The notes: generated from the letters alone by a model not told the origin. A stretch of DNA of 64,000 nucleotides from Dasypus novemcinctus (GCF_030445035.2 NC_080680.1:49427212-49491211), one strand, 5' to 3'. Shown: positions 10,801 to 21,749, counted from the first letter of the stretch. Numbers and translations: made by a program.

Positions 10801-12594
10801 TCACAGTACAATTTCCCTCCCAATGGGCCATGTCTCTAATGTTTCTAGTAATGGGATCTGCCTTTTTGCCCCATGAATTTCCAGCTGTTTTCTATTTCCA
10901 GTCACATAATGAGTCCCAGACCCATACACACATCAACTGTGTTGCAAAAAGGAGAAAGCCTCCCACATATACCAGCACAAGTGCAAATAGACATACAGAG
11001 TAGAGCTCAACCTGGGAAATGAATTAATTTAGCCAGAGGGAACTTTATGCCCTTAAGTAGAAAACTAATGATATTCTGAAAGTTAATGAAAATGATGCTA
11101 ATCAGTTCCCCTGCCATGCTTTCCAGACCTCAGTACTCCCCACCAAACCACAGAGCTTCTTGGATGGCCTTGCTTTCTATTTTGGCGACACTATGCATGT
11201 AAGTCATCACTGAGATGTGGGCTTCATTAACTCAGCTCCCAGGGTTATCACTTACGTTTTTAAAACCTGAGAAATGTATCGCAGCATTGGCTGTCTCTCA
11301 CCCTTGACTCACTAAGGATGAGGTGGGGAAGGTCAGCCCATAATCATTGAGGCTATTTATCTTTTTGGGGTAGGACTGCATCTAAAGTGCCTCAAATAAA
11401 GAAAACCCTTAGGTTTCTAGAGAACAGTTAGGGTTTGAGCTTATTCAACAAAGAGCTGTCTGCATAGAGCGCCCTATATGGATATGTTCCTGGTCAAGTA
11501 GCTGAGGAAGCCACCATGTACCATCCCTGTTTTCCAACCCACAGTCAATTGGGGAAAAGAAAGAAAAAAGTGCTGTAGGGGGTTGAGAAGGTAGAACAAA
11601 TAAACACAATGTAATCATCTCTACTTTTAGAATGGCCCAATTAGAAGAGGTGTGTTCGATCATTCTTTAATTAACATTTATTACAGATACACGATACAGA
11701 AGGAACTCTGCTAGGTACTAGGGGTACAGCTGACCTTATTGGGAATGTCAGACTATTATCAGCATTTCCTTGGGCTTGGGGAGCACCTGTTGTTGAAAGT
11801 GAATGTCAGGGGAGAGGAGCTGGGAAGAAAGGGTTACATCCAATTCTGTGCTGCTCACATTCTTATGTGACTCTTATGAACCTTGACTGAGTGGGTATTT
11901 TGGTGATGCATCAAGCATTTTCCTCCTCTCACTTCCACTATTAGTGATGAAAACCAAAAGGGTGGGAATAAATTGTCCATTCTATAAGCCATTTGTGGAG
12001 ATGTTTAGTTAATGGATAGTTAATTAATTCCTTTTTTGAGCAGTATATTCATTTGTGCTATTTATAAGGGTTGTCTTGTAAACAGATTCCTATTACTTTG
12101 GTTCAACCATTGAATTTCCTTAAGTCACTTATCCTAAATGTTCATTAATTTCAACCAGCTCTAGAGACTAAATTCCCCCTGAACATTACCACAAAATGCA
12201 ACTCAAGAGCAAGGAGCGTGTCTGCTTCGTGTTCTAAAAAATGCTCACTAAGGAAGGAGAAGTGCTTGAGGGAGCTCCAAAAACAGGATAATGATGAAGA
12301 TAATGATGGTGATGGTAATGATAGGGTAATGGAGATGGTGATGATGGTGATGATGACAATATTGGATCTATTCTCTGATGTGAATGCTGGTATGAATAAC
12401 TTTTCTTTCCAGGAGTATTAAAAGCATCTTGTGCTTTTTAGCAGGTGCGGAGAGAAAGATTCTCCCTGGGAGAGTTGGCTATACATTCTAGCTTGGAAAA
12501 GCAACTGAGGAGTAAATGGATCAAACAGATTTATCTACCTGCTACAATGAGGACGTGGACCTTCAGCCAGTGTAGGGGAAAGATGGGAAAGCAA
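10801..12594. other. Mostly unassigned; includes L2 end and GAT-rich tract
   Basis: No gene seen. 11664-11760 resembles an antisense L2 3' end ('taacatttattacagatac...ctctgctaggtactagggg'). 12290-12360 is an imperfect (gatggt/gatgat)n tract. The rest looks single-copy. Confidence 0.45.
12288..12362. repeat. Imperfect GAT trinucleotide tract
   Basis: Runs of gatgat, gatggt and aatgat over ~75 bp. In one frame they produce an Asp/Glu/Met-rich open frame (12218-12421) that is a by-product of the repeat. Confidence 0.8.
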
Positions 12595-12800
12595 CCTGCC
12601 CTAAATTCAAATGTGAGGTCAGTTATGCGATTTTGGGTGGCCATGTAAATGCTATGCCATCCTTTCCTCATCTGTAAAAGGGGCTACAAATCTCCATCTC
12701 TCAAGGCTATTGTGAAGATTCAATTAGGTAATGTACTAAAAGTCCCACACAGTTTCTATTGCATAGTTTGGTCCCAAAAATATTAGTTCCCATCCTCTTC
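12595..12800 (+). repeat. MIR SINE, sense
   Basis: 'cctcatctgtaaaaggggct' (12666) and 'aaggctattgtgaagattcaa' order typical of the MIR 3' half. Confidence 0.7.
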
Positions 12801-14140
12801 ATCTTCCCCCATGTTCATGACTCTTTTCATCTACAGAATGGCATAATGTGTGCATCAAACATGATAATGTATTTAAGAACACTTTGTAAAGCAGAATCTG
12901 TTATGAAGTTGCAAGGGTTAATTTAATTCTGGCACAGTCTGGTCGATTAGGGGTGAGCAGGCCTTTTGAAAGTCCTTGGGCTTTTTCAAATTTCTCTAAC
13001 TTTGAATCCAAATTTGGAATCAACTACATCCTTCAACCGAGAGTTCTAGCCATCTTTTTGAACAGTGGGTTGTGTGGGGGGGCTGGAAGGCAGAAGCAGA
13101 GGGTGGGAAAATGGAATTGCCCTTTGGGACTCAGCTCTACTCTCCTGGCTGTGAAGAAAGTGCTGAGTCCATCTGTAGTCATTTGGGAAGAGAGAGCAAG
13201 AGATGGGGGCACAGCAGAGAAGTTGCCAAGGAATTCATGAGTCTTTGCAAAGTTCATCTGTTCAATGGTTGCCACAAATGGCTGAGAACTGGGCCCCAGT
13301 TGTAGGGATAACCCAGCTGGGGTTTGTCATTGACAGGTCCCTTCTGATGCCCTTTGAGGATGTTTCTGAATTGGCCACATCTCTTAACAGTCCAAGGGGA
13401 CACAATACCAACATCTCCCAGCAGCCCCCGCCCACCTTATCCTGGGAATTTTCTCCTGGTGCTGAGAGCTTCATGATGGCAGCTCCCTCTCCTCACAACA
13501 GAGTCAAAGGAGTGGCAAGGCTCTTTCTTCAGCAAGGCGGGGGACAATCTCTCTGCAGCTTGGCACCCCACCAGCCTGATCAGCATGCAAATAACTCCCT
13601 TCATTGCTGCCAAAGTTCTTTATTGAAAAATCAGACCATCTTGTCTTTATTTTAAAATTTAAACAGGCAAATTAATTTTATTAGTTAGACCACTCTGAAG
13701 GAAGAAAGGACTTTTTACCTTAGATGCCATGACATCATCTCATCTGTGACCTTTTAAAGGCCCCCTGATTGGAATCAAGCCTCTTGGCAGTCTCTGCACT
13801 GGGCAGCCGCAATTTTTACAAAGAGGAAGAAAGGAAAAAAAGGCCATGAAGTGAACTTACTGTTGGAAATTTAGTGACATGGCTACAAAGACTCAAACAG
13901 AAAAGCCAGAGCTGAAACAGCTGCTCCAGCCTTCAGAGTCATGGCTCAGGAGGCAGCCAGTTCCCAGCAAATCACACTCTGCGGCAGATGCCGACTGCAG
14001 CAGGAGCATTAGTGGTTATTAGAATGGGGATCATGTTTGAAGTTTTGTTGAGAGCCAGTGGGGTGAAGAATGACTATTCCTCCTTTCCATTCAAGCACTA
14101 GGGGAGTTGGAAACAGCTAATCTAAGAAGGGGATGTGAGG
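12801..14140. other. Repeat-poor block
   Basis: I recognise no interspersed repeat over ~1.3 kb. The longest open frame (13203-13655, + strand, 150 codons) matches no family I know, has no signal peptide or domain pattern, and overlaps open frames in other phases, so I do not call it a gene. 13,690-14,060 has balanced composition and could be conserved noncoding DNA, but that is a guess. Confidence 0.45.
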
Positions 14141-14655
14141 CTCTTTCATTGACTCTCTCCAAATGGTCCTGTTCTCTCCGTATGATCCTGGGGATCTTAA
14201 GCCCTTACCACCACGGATGAGGACACCGTTTTTCCTTGCTGGTCTTCTCACTGCCCTGCTGTGTTGGGTTGGGTTTCCCAGGAAGCAGATTGAGGTGGAG
14301 ATTTGTGTGCGAGAGGTTTGCTGTGTAGACTCTGGGGGTCACTGCCTGTCAGGAAAGCAGGAGAAGCTCAGCTGTGCTATGACTGATACAACAGGGAGGT
14401 CTGGAGCTCAGATAACCCTTCAGGGCCACCTCAGATCAAAGCCCCTGTGGCAGCATTGATCAGTCATCTGATGCCCCCAGAGAGGGGCATAGCCTCAGGT
14501 CTGGCAGTTTCTTTCAGGCAAAGATGATTCTCAGAGAGGGAGTCAACAGTGAGTTGTCAGCAGCTGGGGGAATGTGCCTCAGCCCTGAAGGGAGGATCTG
14601 GGGGACACACCACAGCATCCACTACATTGATCTCCATCTGCTCCTGTGCCTCCCC
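14141..14655. other. Unassigned, possible old repeat
   Basis: 'gggtttcccaggaagcagat' (14271), followed by 'ggtggagatttgtgtgcgag', looks like the edge of a dispersed mammalian element, but I cannot name it. No gene recognised. Confidence 0.35.
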
Positions 14656-14749
14656 ACCATCTGTCTCTACACCATACTCTGAATTATGTCTCCAAAATTC
14701 AATCGAGTATGCATCTCCCCTACTTAAACATTCATCCATGGCCTCTTTT
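14656..14749 (+). repeat. L2 LINE, sense (part 1)
   Basis: Ends in 'catggcctctttt' (14737-14749), which is repeated after the inserted L1 end. L2 sense resumes at 14932. Confidence 0.5.
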
Positions 14750-14931
14750 TTAATTTAAAAGTTTTTTTATTATTATCTTTTTTTAAAGATACATGGATCA
14801 CACAAAATGTTACATTAAAAAAATGTAAGAGGTTTCCATATACCCTACTCCCCACACCCCCCACTCCTCCCACACCACAACTTCTTTCATTAGTGGGATA
14901 CATTCACTGTTGACTGGTTTCTGGTGTTTGA
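14750..14931 (-). mobile_element. L1 3' end, antisense, with 13-bp target duplication
   Basis: The antisense A-tail and 3' UTR start ('aatgttacattaaaaaaatg', C-rich tract, 'ttctttcattagtgggatac') match copy B. The insertion is flanked by a perfect 13-bp duplication, catggcctctttt, at 14737-14749 and 14932-14944. The last ~25 nt (14907-14931) before the right duplication do not match the other copies. Confidence 0.85.
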
Positions 14932-15065
14932 CATGGCCTCTTTTGCTTCAAAAAGGATTGCTTCAAATCCTTGTATGGCCTACCATGAATCAGTACAACT
15001 CTGCCTAGGTTTACAGCCTTGTGCATCTCTCTCTCCCATTCACTCTTTCTTTTTTTCAACGTTAA
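14932..15065 (+). repeat. L2 LINE, sense (part 2)
   Basis: 'catggcctcttttgcttcaa ... tatggcctacc' follows the L2 sense pattern 'aaatccttgtatggcctac'. Continues the L2 broken at 14749. Confidence 0.5.
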
Positions 15066-15129
15066 AAGAAAGGAGGATGAAACACTTCCCAACTTAATTT
15101 ATTAAATCGGCTTAACCTTAAACAATCAA
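15066..15129. other. Spacer
   Basis: Short A/T-rich stretch with no assignment. Confidence 0.4.
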
Positions 15130-15414
15130 AATCTTAAATATTCAAAATCTGAAACAGACATTACAAATTAAGAAAATTATGTCATGAACCTAGACACAAA
15201 AATATTTGACAAAATATCTGTAAATCAAATGAAGCAATACTTAAAAAGGAAAATATTTCATGATCTCAGGAATGCTGTTTGTTTTGCACTAATTTTTAAA
15301 CAATTTAATTCACTAAATTTAAAAATATCACAAAAAATCTCAGTAGAGATTTGACAAACCTTTGACAAAATTTAGCACACATTTTTATAAGAACTTTCAG
15401 AAAATGAACAATAA
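15130..15414 (+). pseudogene. L1 ORF2 reverse-transcriptase fragment (part 1)
   Basis: Eroded ORF2 sequence: 'aaaatatttgacaaaatatc', 'aaatatttcatgatctcagg', then 'gagatttgacaaac' and 'tgacaaaatttagcacacat'. The last corresponds to the L1 RT stretch around the conserved FDKI-H residues. Stops and frameshifts make it non-functional. It is interrupted at 15414 by a younger L1 3' end and resumes at 16684. Confidence 0.65.
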
Positions 15415-16667
15415 AGGGATCACTACTAAGTACCAGCTGATGATGTAACTAGAAAATGACCTTGAATAAAAGGTTCAACTCGGACCAGCAGAATATCTCT
15501 GTCTACATATAATAACGGGAGTTAAAATGCTTTGTGACCTAAATCAAGGGGGAAATGGAAAGGACAAATGAGTTTATATGGCTATGAGTCTCTAAAAAAG
15601 AGCCGAGAGGATATCAGAGGGATTGCCCTTATGCACACCTCAGCAGAGTCCCAGAGACAGTTAAGTAGATACAACCCCAGGTATTGGTTCTTCTGAGGGC
15701 TATAGAGACCCACAGGTTCTATGGTCATGGCAGATGGAGTTCAGCGCCATGTCAGTTGGCCCTTCTTTGGAGTTGGTGTTTCTGTATGATGGAGCTGAAC
15801 TTAGGTGTGATCTCTTTTCACCAGCCTTTCCTGTTACTTTACCAGAATTGAAGTTGGTGCTGGGGTTTAATATATACCCAGGGAATCTGAATCTCTGGAC
15901 TGACCATATGATAGCCAGGCCCTGAGCCTCAACGGACTTTAGCTCCTACACTCTGGTTTATTGGACTTACCCCACTCAGCTAACATGAAGTTGAAGAAGG
16001 TCAACCACCACACCATGGAGCCTAGAGTGCCTACAATTGAAAGCAGGAGGATTGCATCCAGCATCCATGTGGAATCTAAGTCCCCTCTTGACATAGATGT
16101 GGAATGGACACAACCAATCCAAGGTCCACAGGATGGAGGAATAGAATATGGATTAGAGTAGACTTACTGATATTCTATTCATGAACTATTGTGGTTAGTA
16201 ATTGAAGAAAATGTGGCATTGGTGTGGAAAAAGTGGCCATGGTGGCTGCTGGGTGTGGGGAATGGGAGGAAGAGATGAGATGTGGAGTCATTTTCGGGAC
16301 TTGGAGTTGTCCTGGGTGGTGCTAGAGGGACAGTTACCGGACATTGTAGGTCCTCCCATGGCCTACTGGATGGAACGTGGGAGAGTGTGGGCTATGATGT
16401 GGATCATTGACCATGAGGTGCAGCGATGTTCAGAGATGTATTCACCAAATGCAATGAATGTGTCATGATGATGGAGGAGAATGTTGCTATGGGGGGAGTA
16501 GTGGGGTGAGGGGTGTGGGGGGTCCAAGGGGAGTAGTGGGGTGAGGGAGGTGGGGCGTACATGGGGACCTCATATTTTTTGAATGTAATATTTTAAAAAA
16601 TGAATTAAAAATGAATAAAAGTAAAAAATAGAAAATAAAAATAATTAATTACTTTAATGAAAAAAAA
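15415..16667 (+). mobile_element. L1 3' UTR insertion, sense, 16-bp target duplication
   Basis: A 5'-truncated insertion of ~1.25 kb consisting only of the lineage-specific L1 3' UTR in sense orientation. It ends in a G-rich tract and an A-rich tail (16590-16667). The perfect 16-bp duplication agaaaatgaacaataa occurs at 15399-15414 and 16668-16683. Read in reverse it follows the antisense copies (e.g. 15986-16160 versus 19790-19950). This is the clearest target-primed insertion in the window and fixes the polarity of the family. Confidence 0.88.
16491..16556 (+). other. G-rich tandem tract at L1 3' end
   Basis: Two 20-bp units (ggggagtagtggggtgaggg) at 16493-16512 and 16528-16547, 35 bp apart, within a run of G3-G6 blocks on the L1 sense strand, ~30-40 bp before the A-rich tail. 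Antisense copies carry the matching C-rich tract (19441-19473; shorter near 2550, 9420 and 14850). Compatible with G-quadruplex formation, as known for human L1 3' UTRs. Confidence 0.8.
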
Positions 16668-16683
16668 AGAAAATGAACAATAA

Positions 16684-16785
16684 TGGGTATCTTCCTGCGT
16701 ATTATTTAGGGCATCAGTGAAAAACCTACAGTCAACATCCTTAATCAAGAAAATAGTCACCATTTTACCTTTGAGACTCTTTCAC
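16684..16785 (+). pseudogene. L1 ORF2 reverse-transcriptase fragment (part 2)
   Basis: 'agggcatcagtgaaaaacct' then 'acagtcaacatccttaatca' continues the ORF2 order broken at 15414 (in L1s: ...GIYEKPTANI(I)LN...). Confidence 0.65.
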
Positions 16786-17149
16786 ATTTCAAACACGGGC
16801 CCCCCGTGCATACTGTTCTCATGCTTAGCAATGCTCTACTTCCCGGTGCTCCCATGGTAGACCTTTTTTCCTGTCCTGCATTCTAGCCCCCTTCCTATTT
16901 TGGGGGACCCCATTGTTGGTTGAAAGGAGGAGCACCTCCTTCTTCTTGTCCCTTGGCAGCTCTGGCATGGGCATCTGACCTAGGCTTACACTTCTGAGTG
17001 TTCGCACCCCAGACTTTGAATCCTGAGTTAGTGACAAAAAGACAAAGGAATATTGAGGTTCAATTCCTGGTCTCAGTGGCAGCAGCATGGAGCAGAGTGT
17101 TTCTGCTGCCAGCTTTCCCTGATTTTGCTTGTTTTCTGAGCTAATTTCT
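16786..17149. other. Unassigned sequence
   Basis: No gene or confident repeat. The minus-strand open frame at 16825-17088 shows no recognisable domain. Confidence 0.35.
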
Positions 17150-17530
17150 GCAGCCTTCTTGTCAGTTGGGTGAGTTATTATTTGATCTCCTTCTCACACA
17201 TTCTCCTTTTGATACCTTTGCTTAATTACCCATACTTTTAATATTACCTCATGAGTCCACTTTCTTAGGGAAGCCATCAGTAATGTCCCCACCCAGCGTA
17301 GGTCAATATTCCCTCTTTTCACCGTGTTTCCTTCATTCAGAACACTTACATATCTTTGTAATCAAATAGCAACAAGAGCAAGTTTCTGATTAATAGTTAC
17401 CTTGCCGATTAGAATTTGAACTTTTTGAGAACATGACTGTCTATTTTTGTTCACTATTTTTATTTCAGTTCTAGCACAAGGTCTAATATTAAATATAAAA
17501 GCATAAGTTTTGAACAAATAGAGTAATGAA
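17150..17530 (+). repeat. L2 LINE 3' region, sense
   Basis: 'gggaagccatcagtaatgtc' (17269), then 'gaactttttgagaacatgact' and 'ctagcacaaggtctaat' follow the L2 sense 3'-end order. Confidence 0.6.
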
Positions 17531-17550
17531 AGTCAGTAGCTGAAATAGGA

Positions 17551-18126
17551 TGTCTGTAACTTTTTTTAAAGTTATGGTTTCTTTTATCTTCCCTTTATTA
17601 TTTATTTTTTTCTTCCCCTCCCCCTTCCCCTCTCCCTTCCCCTCCCTGCTGTTTTTGCTGTCTGTGTTCGTTCGCTGTGTCATCTTCTGTCTATATTTCT
17701 CTCCTTTTTTGTCTTCTCATTTTTTCTCCTCTAGAATTCACAGGGATTTGATCTTGGGGAACTCTGATGTGGGGAGATGTTCCCTGTCAGCTGTGCCTTC
17801 TCAGTTTCTGGTCTCTGCTGTGCTTCACTTTGACTCTTCCCTTCATCTCTCTTTTTTTTTTGTTGCATCATCATCTTGCTGTGTGACTCCCTTGCGCAGG
17901 CACTGGCTTGCCACGTGAGCACTCATGGGAGCACTCAGCTCACTGGGCAGGCGCTCAGCTCATCCCGCAGGCACTTGGCTCACCACACGGGCACTGGCTC
18001 GCTGAGCAGGCACACTTTCTCTTCTTCTTTTTCACCAGGAGGCCCCAAGGATTAAACCTGGGTCCTCCCATATGGTAGGCAGAAGCCCTATTACTTGAGC
18101 CACATCTGCTTCCCTGTCTGTAACTT
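17551..18126 (-). repeat. DAS-type tRNA SINE, antisense, with TSD
   Basis: The 552-bp insert (17563-18114) lies between perfect 12-bp duplications, tgtctgtaactt (17551-17562, 18115-18126). The right end holds the tRNA-derived head in reverse ('aaacctgggtcctcccatat', then 'ttacttgagccacatctgc': inverted B and A boxes). The body includes a ~20-bp minisatellite (17894-18010). The left end is the pyrimidine-rich, T-rich tail complement. Family assigned from memory of armadillo SINEs. Confidence 0.85.
17894..18010 (-). repeat. SINE-internal ~20-bp minisatellite
   Basis: About six imperfect units of 19-21 bp built on 'gcaggcactggctcgc' (on the + strand, e.g. gcaggcactggcttgccac, gcaggcgctcagctcatccc, gcaggcacttggctcacc). 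A shorter, different array is in the SINE at 58006. Confidence 0.75.
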
Positions 18127-18739
18127 AAAAAAAAACATTAAGGGGAAAAAAGGCACAGGATATTTTCCAGAAGGACCATGAAAATACCATCTCTTTTATG
18201 TACTGTCCTCATGCAGTTGTCAATAATTCCGTTTCTTTAATTTTATTTCCCCTTTTGTGACTGTCTTAATGGCATAATTGATTGGATTTCTTACATTCTG
18301 ATCCTTATCATACTTTAGGAGGGTTGAAAATTCCAGCTTCACATTTTTGAATCAGAATTTTTTCAATTTTTAGACACAACTTAGCTTTCCTTTCCTCCTT
18401 ACCTTTAACTGAAACTTTTAGTGAATTACTGAGGAAATCTATAGGCATTCTACATATGGAGCCTGACTCCTTTATAGAGAGTTTATTAATTTTCTCTGGA
18501 GAACTATTGTGGCAAAGATATACCTTCAATGGAAAGAGCACCAACTTGGAAGAAGAATCTACAACCTTCCTCTGTTGACCCTCCACCTCTTTCCAGGCCA
18601 AGATACTAACAACCAAAGCTAGTTCAATTTGCAGGAAAGGTAGTTGTTGTTCAGGAAAACAGCTCTCTTTCATCAGATGCTACTGGACAAAGAGAAGGGG
18701 AATAGAAGGACTATCCAATGGGTGCCAAAACTACATTAG
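18127..18739. other. Unassigned sequence
   Basis: No repeat or gene recognised. The 121-codon minus-strand frame at 18308-18673 has no detectable family pattern. Confidence 0.4.
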
Positions 18740-18930
18740 GATGTTTTACATACCTTTAGTCACTTTATCCTCCCTATGTCCCTGAGCCCTGACAAATATG
18801 TGCAATTATTCCTACTTTCTAGATAAGAATACTGAGATTCAGAAAGGGTAGGTGACTAGCTCACAATTACAAAGCATAAAGTGGCAGGTGATGATTAAGA
18901 TAGAGGATAGACTGATTCAAACCTGGGCTT
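18740..18930 (-). repeat. MIR SINE, antisense
   Basis: 'agataagaatactgagattc' and 'ggtgactagctcacaattac' follow the antisense MIR layout. Confidence 0.65.
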
Positions 18931-19164
18931 TTCCCACGTCCCCCAACTGTCAGGCTGAAAGGGCACTGAGAGACAGAGAATGTGTGTGCCTGATAATACC
19001 CTGTCCTGCTGGATACTGCTGCTTATATACAGCACTAGTCCCTCTCATTTATGGGTATTGCTCAGACTGATTTGCTGGCAATGTTGTACCCCATATGTCT
19101 TGAGATGTCTATATTCAGAATTTTTTTCTGAGAATCCTATTCTTGATTGGCATGATATCTGAAG
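18931..19164. other. Unassigned sequence
   Basis: Nothing recognisable. Confidence 0.4.
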
Positions 19165-19335
19165 GAGACAGTATGGTGTTGTGAGAATTGAATGGGTGTT
19201 ATTTAGAAGTTACGAAGTCTAGGGTATGGATTACAGCTCTGATCATTGAGCATTTGTGTGACTATGGGCAAGTTATTTTACTTCTCTAAGGTGCATCTTA
19301 AAATTGGTCATCACAATACCTCTGCAATTGAAAAA
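19165..19335 (+). repeat. MIR SINE, sense
   Basis: 'acagtatggtgttgtgagaa' head, then 'ttgtgtgactatgggcaagt' (19254) core. Confidence 0.7.
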
Positions 19336-19354
19336 AAAAGTCATGTCTCCTTTT

Positions 19355-19985
19355 CTTTTTTTTTTTAGGATTTTTAAAAAAATTTTATTTTTTCATTTTT
19401 AAAAAAATATTACATTCAAAAAATATGATGTCCCCATTCACCCCCACCACCCCCACCCCACCACTCCCCCCACAGTAACACTCTTCCCCATCATCATGAC
19501 ACATCCATTGCATCTGGTGAGTACATCTCTGGGCATTGCTGCACCCCATGACCTGTGGTCCACACCATAGCCCACACTCTCCCACGTTCCATCCAGTGGG
19601 CCATGGGAGGACATACAATGTCTGGCAATTGTCCCTGCAGCACCACTCAGGACAACTCCAAGTCCCGAAAACGCCTCCACATCTCATCTCTTCCTCCCAT
19701 TCCCCGTACCCACCAGCTACCATGGCCACTTTTTCCACACCAATGCCACATTTTCTCGATTATTAACCACAATAGTTCATGAATAGAATATCATTAAGTC
19801 CACTCTAATCCTTACTGTATTCCTCCTTCCTGTGGACCTTGGCTTGGTTGTGTCCATTCCACATCTATGTCAAGAGAGGGCTTAGATTCCACATGGATAC
19901 TGGATGCATCCTCCTGCTTTCAGTTGTAGGCACTCTAGGCTCCATGGTGTGGTGGTTGACATTCTTCAACTCCATGTTAGCAGTA
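19355..19985 (-). mobile_element. L1 3' end, antisense
   Basis: T-rich start, C-rich tract 19441-19473, then 'catctggtgagtacatctct' through 'ggtggttgacattcttcaac'. The copy stops near 'catgttag' (19980), within a few bases of where the copy ending at 7917 is truncated. 19540-19985 is the reverse complement of 16030-16450 in the sense copy with modest divergence. Confidence 0.8.
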
Positions 19986-20419
19986 TTCCTCCACTGCCAT
20001 TGTTGACTTATTTTCTTTAAATCAATTTAAATCTGATTCTGAGCTCCTTCCTACCAGGCTTATGGAAAATTTATCCTCAAACAGCATAAAAGCTCCTTCT
20101 GCTAAGACTGTACAGAACCTAAATGTGGAAAATTTATGTGATACCTACCAAATGCAGTATGGGGGGTTGTCTCTAATCTTCAGTCTGGGGGTAGGACTCT
20201 GCTGATATTTTATTGCTAGAGCAAACACACATCACAGTTTACTTGGGGCAACCCCAATTTATGCCTCTTGTCCTGTCTAATTATTAAGAGCAAACACTTT
20301 TATTTTTTAAATGTCCTAGTTGAATGAAAAATTATATAGTCACCTTGTATATTGTCCTTTAGTGACAACTGGGAGGACCTTTACTTCCACGCCAAGAGGG
20401 GCTTGAAAATCGCTTTCAG
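19986..20419. other. Unassigned sequence
   Basis: No repeat or gene recognised. Confidence 0.4.
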
Positions 20420-20640
20420 GCCTGGAAAGGAGCAGGTGTATGGTCAGAGAGACCTGAATCTAAATTATCCTCCCTCTAATACAGATGTGTGGGGCATCAA
20501 GCATGAACTTCATGTCCTGTAGCTTAGTTTCTTCCTTTGTAAAACAGGTGTGAAAGACCTCATAGGGTTGTTGCAAGTATTAAATCAAGTAATAGATGCT
20601 AAATGCATAGCCAGAAGAGACATTCAGTCCCTTCCCTGAT
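20420..20640 (+). repeat. MIR SINE, sense
   Basis: 'agtttcttcctttgtaaaac' (20526) and 'catagggttgttgcaagtat' (20560) are the MIR 3' half. The head is poorly kept. Confidence 0.65.
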
Positions 20641-20749
20641 GCAGATAGTGTTTAATTTTGTTCTCCTTTGGCTAATGAGGCGATGGTGTGATCTTACTCC
20701 TGTTCCCTGTTAGTTCTTCTAGATCAGCCGAGATTAGTGCTTGAGAGTT

Positions 20750-21320
20750 CATACAGCTTCTGAGTCATCTCAGCATCTTCCTTTTTGTTCAACACCCCCA
20801 GCTTCCCCTCCTGCCACCTTTACCTCTGTCCTCTCTGATAAAGCAGCTAATCAAGTCCTATGGTTTCTTCTTTCTAACAGTTCCCACAGATCCTATTCAT
20901 CTTTCCCAATCCAATTATCACCATCTTTATCTTGATTCTCATTCCCTTATTCCCAGGTGAAGCTTGGAACCAGGCCTTCTCTTACCCACACCATAACCAT
21001 CTTGCTTTCACCCTCTTGGCAGCTCAAGAACCAACAGCAGGTGTTTACTTCCCAAGGCACAAGTCCAGACTTCTCAGTTTAACTTATGAGGCCCTCAGAG
21101 TCATCTCGCCTTATTTATCAGTGGGACCCCACACCATCCTCCACACGTAATGTGCTCATACCTGGAATGGCCCTTCTCTCCAAAACCTACTATACCCAAT
21201 CCAATTTACAAAGCCCCATTTAAGAGCTACCTCCTCCAGAAGTTTCCCTGACAGCTACAACCCACACTTTCTCTCTCTGAAATTTGCTGTGCCAATAGCC
21301 AGAGCTTAACACTCCTTAAA
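20750..21320 (+). repeat. L2 LINE, sense
   Basis: 'ctacctcctccagaagtttc' followed by 'cctgacagc' (21227-21260) is the L2 hallmark. Upstream sequence follows the L2 sense pattern (e.g. 'acctggaatggcccttctc'). Confidence 0.65.
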
Positions 21321-21749
21321 CTGTTCCTTTATTTTGTGTAGGGTGTTAGGTTTGTCTCCTGAACTAAAACATATCCTCATAGATAAGAAGAATGGTTTTT
21401 GTTTGCTTCTTGCCCATCCTAGAGATCACCATGTTGGATCTGGAGAACTTGGAACTTGTTTAACACTTTCTAATAGACTGATTACTCCGCCAAGTTATAC
21501 TATGTTCTAGAGGCTTGGGATAAGTATTACAGTAGTCTTAGGTGTATGTTTTAAGTTTTTCGGGGGTTTTTTTGCTTTGTTTTTTTCCCTCTATATTGGC
21601 ATGGACAATGGTGGATTTTAGGGAGATGTTCCACAAAAGGGAAGATCTAAATATTACTTTGAATTTGGATATTTAGGCAGAAATTCAAGATCAGATTGTG
21701 GACAAGGTTTACAAAATGCAATGTCCCTGACCATGATCAATCAATACTA
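21321..21749. other. Unassigned sequence
   Basis: No repeat or gene recognised. Confidence 0.4.

Noticed and set aside
12218..12421. Asp/Met-rich open frame
   Set aside because: Encoded by the GAT trinucleotide tract.
17550..17918. 122-codon Phe/Ser/Pro-rich frame resembling a membrane protein
   Set aside because: Translation of the pyrimidine-rich SINE tail complement; hydrophobicity comes from T-rich DNA.
19385..19738. 117-codon Gly/Trp/Cys-rich minus-strand frame
   Set aside because: Lies wholly in an L1 3' UTR; the frame reflects the G-rich sense strand, not a protein.
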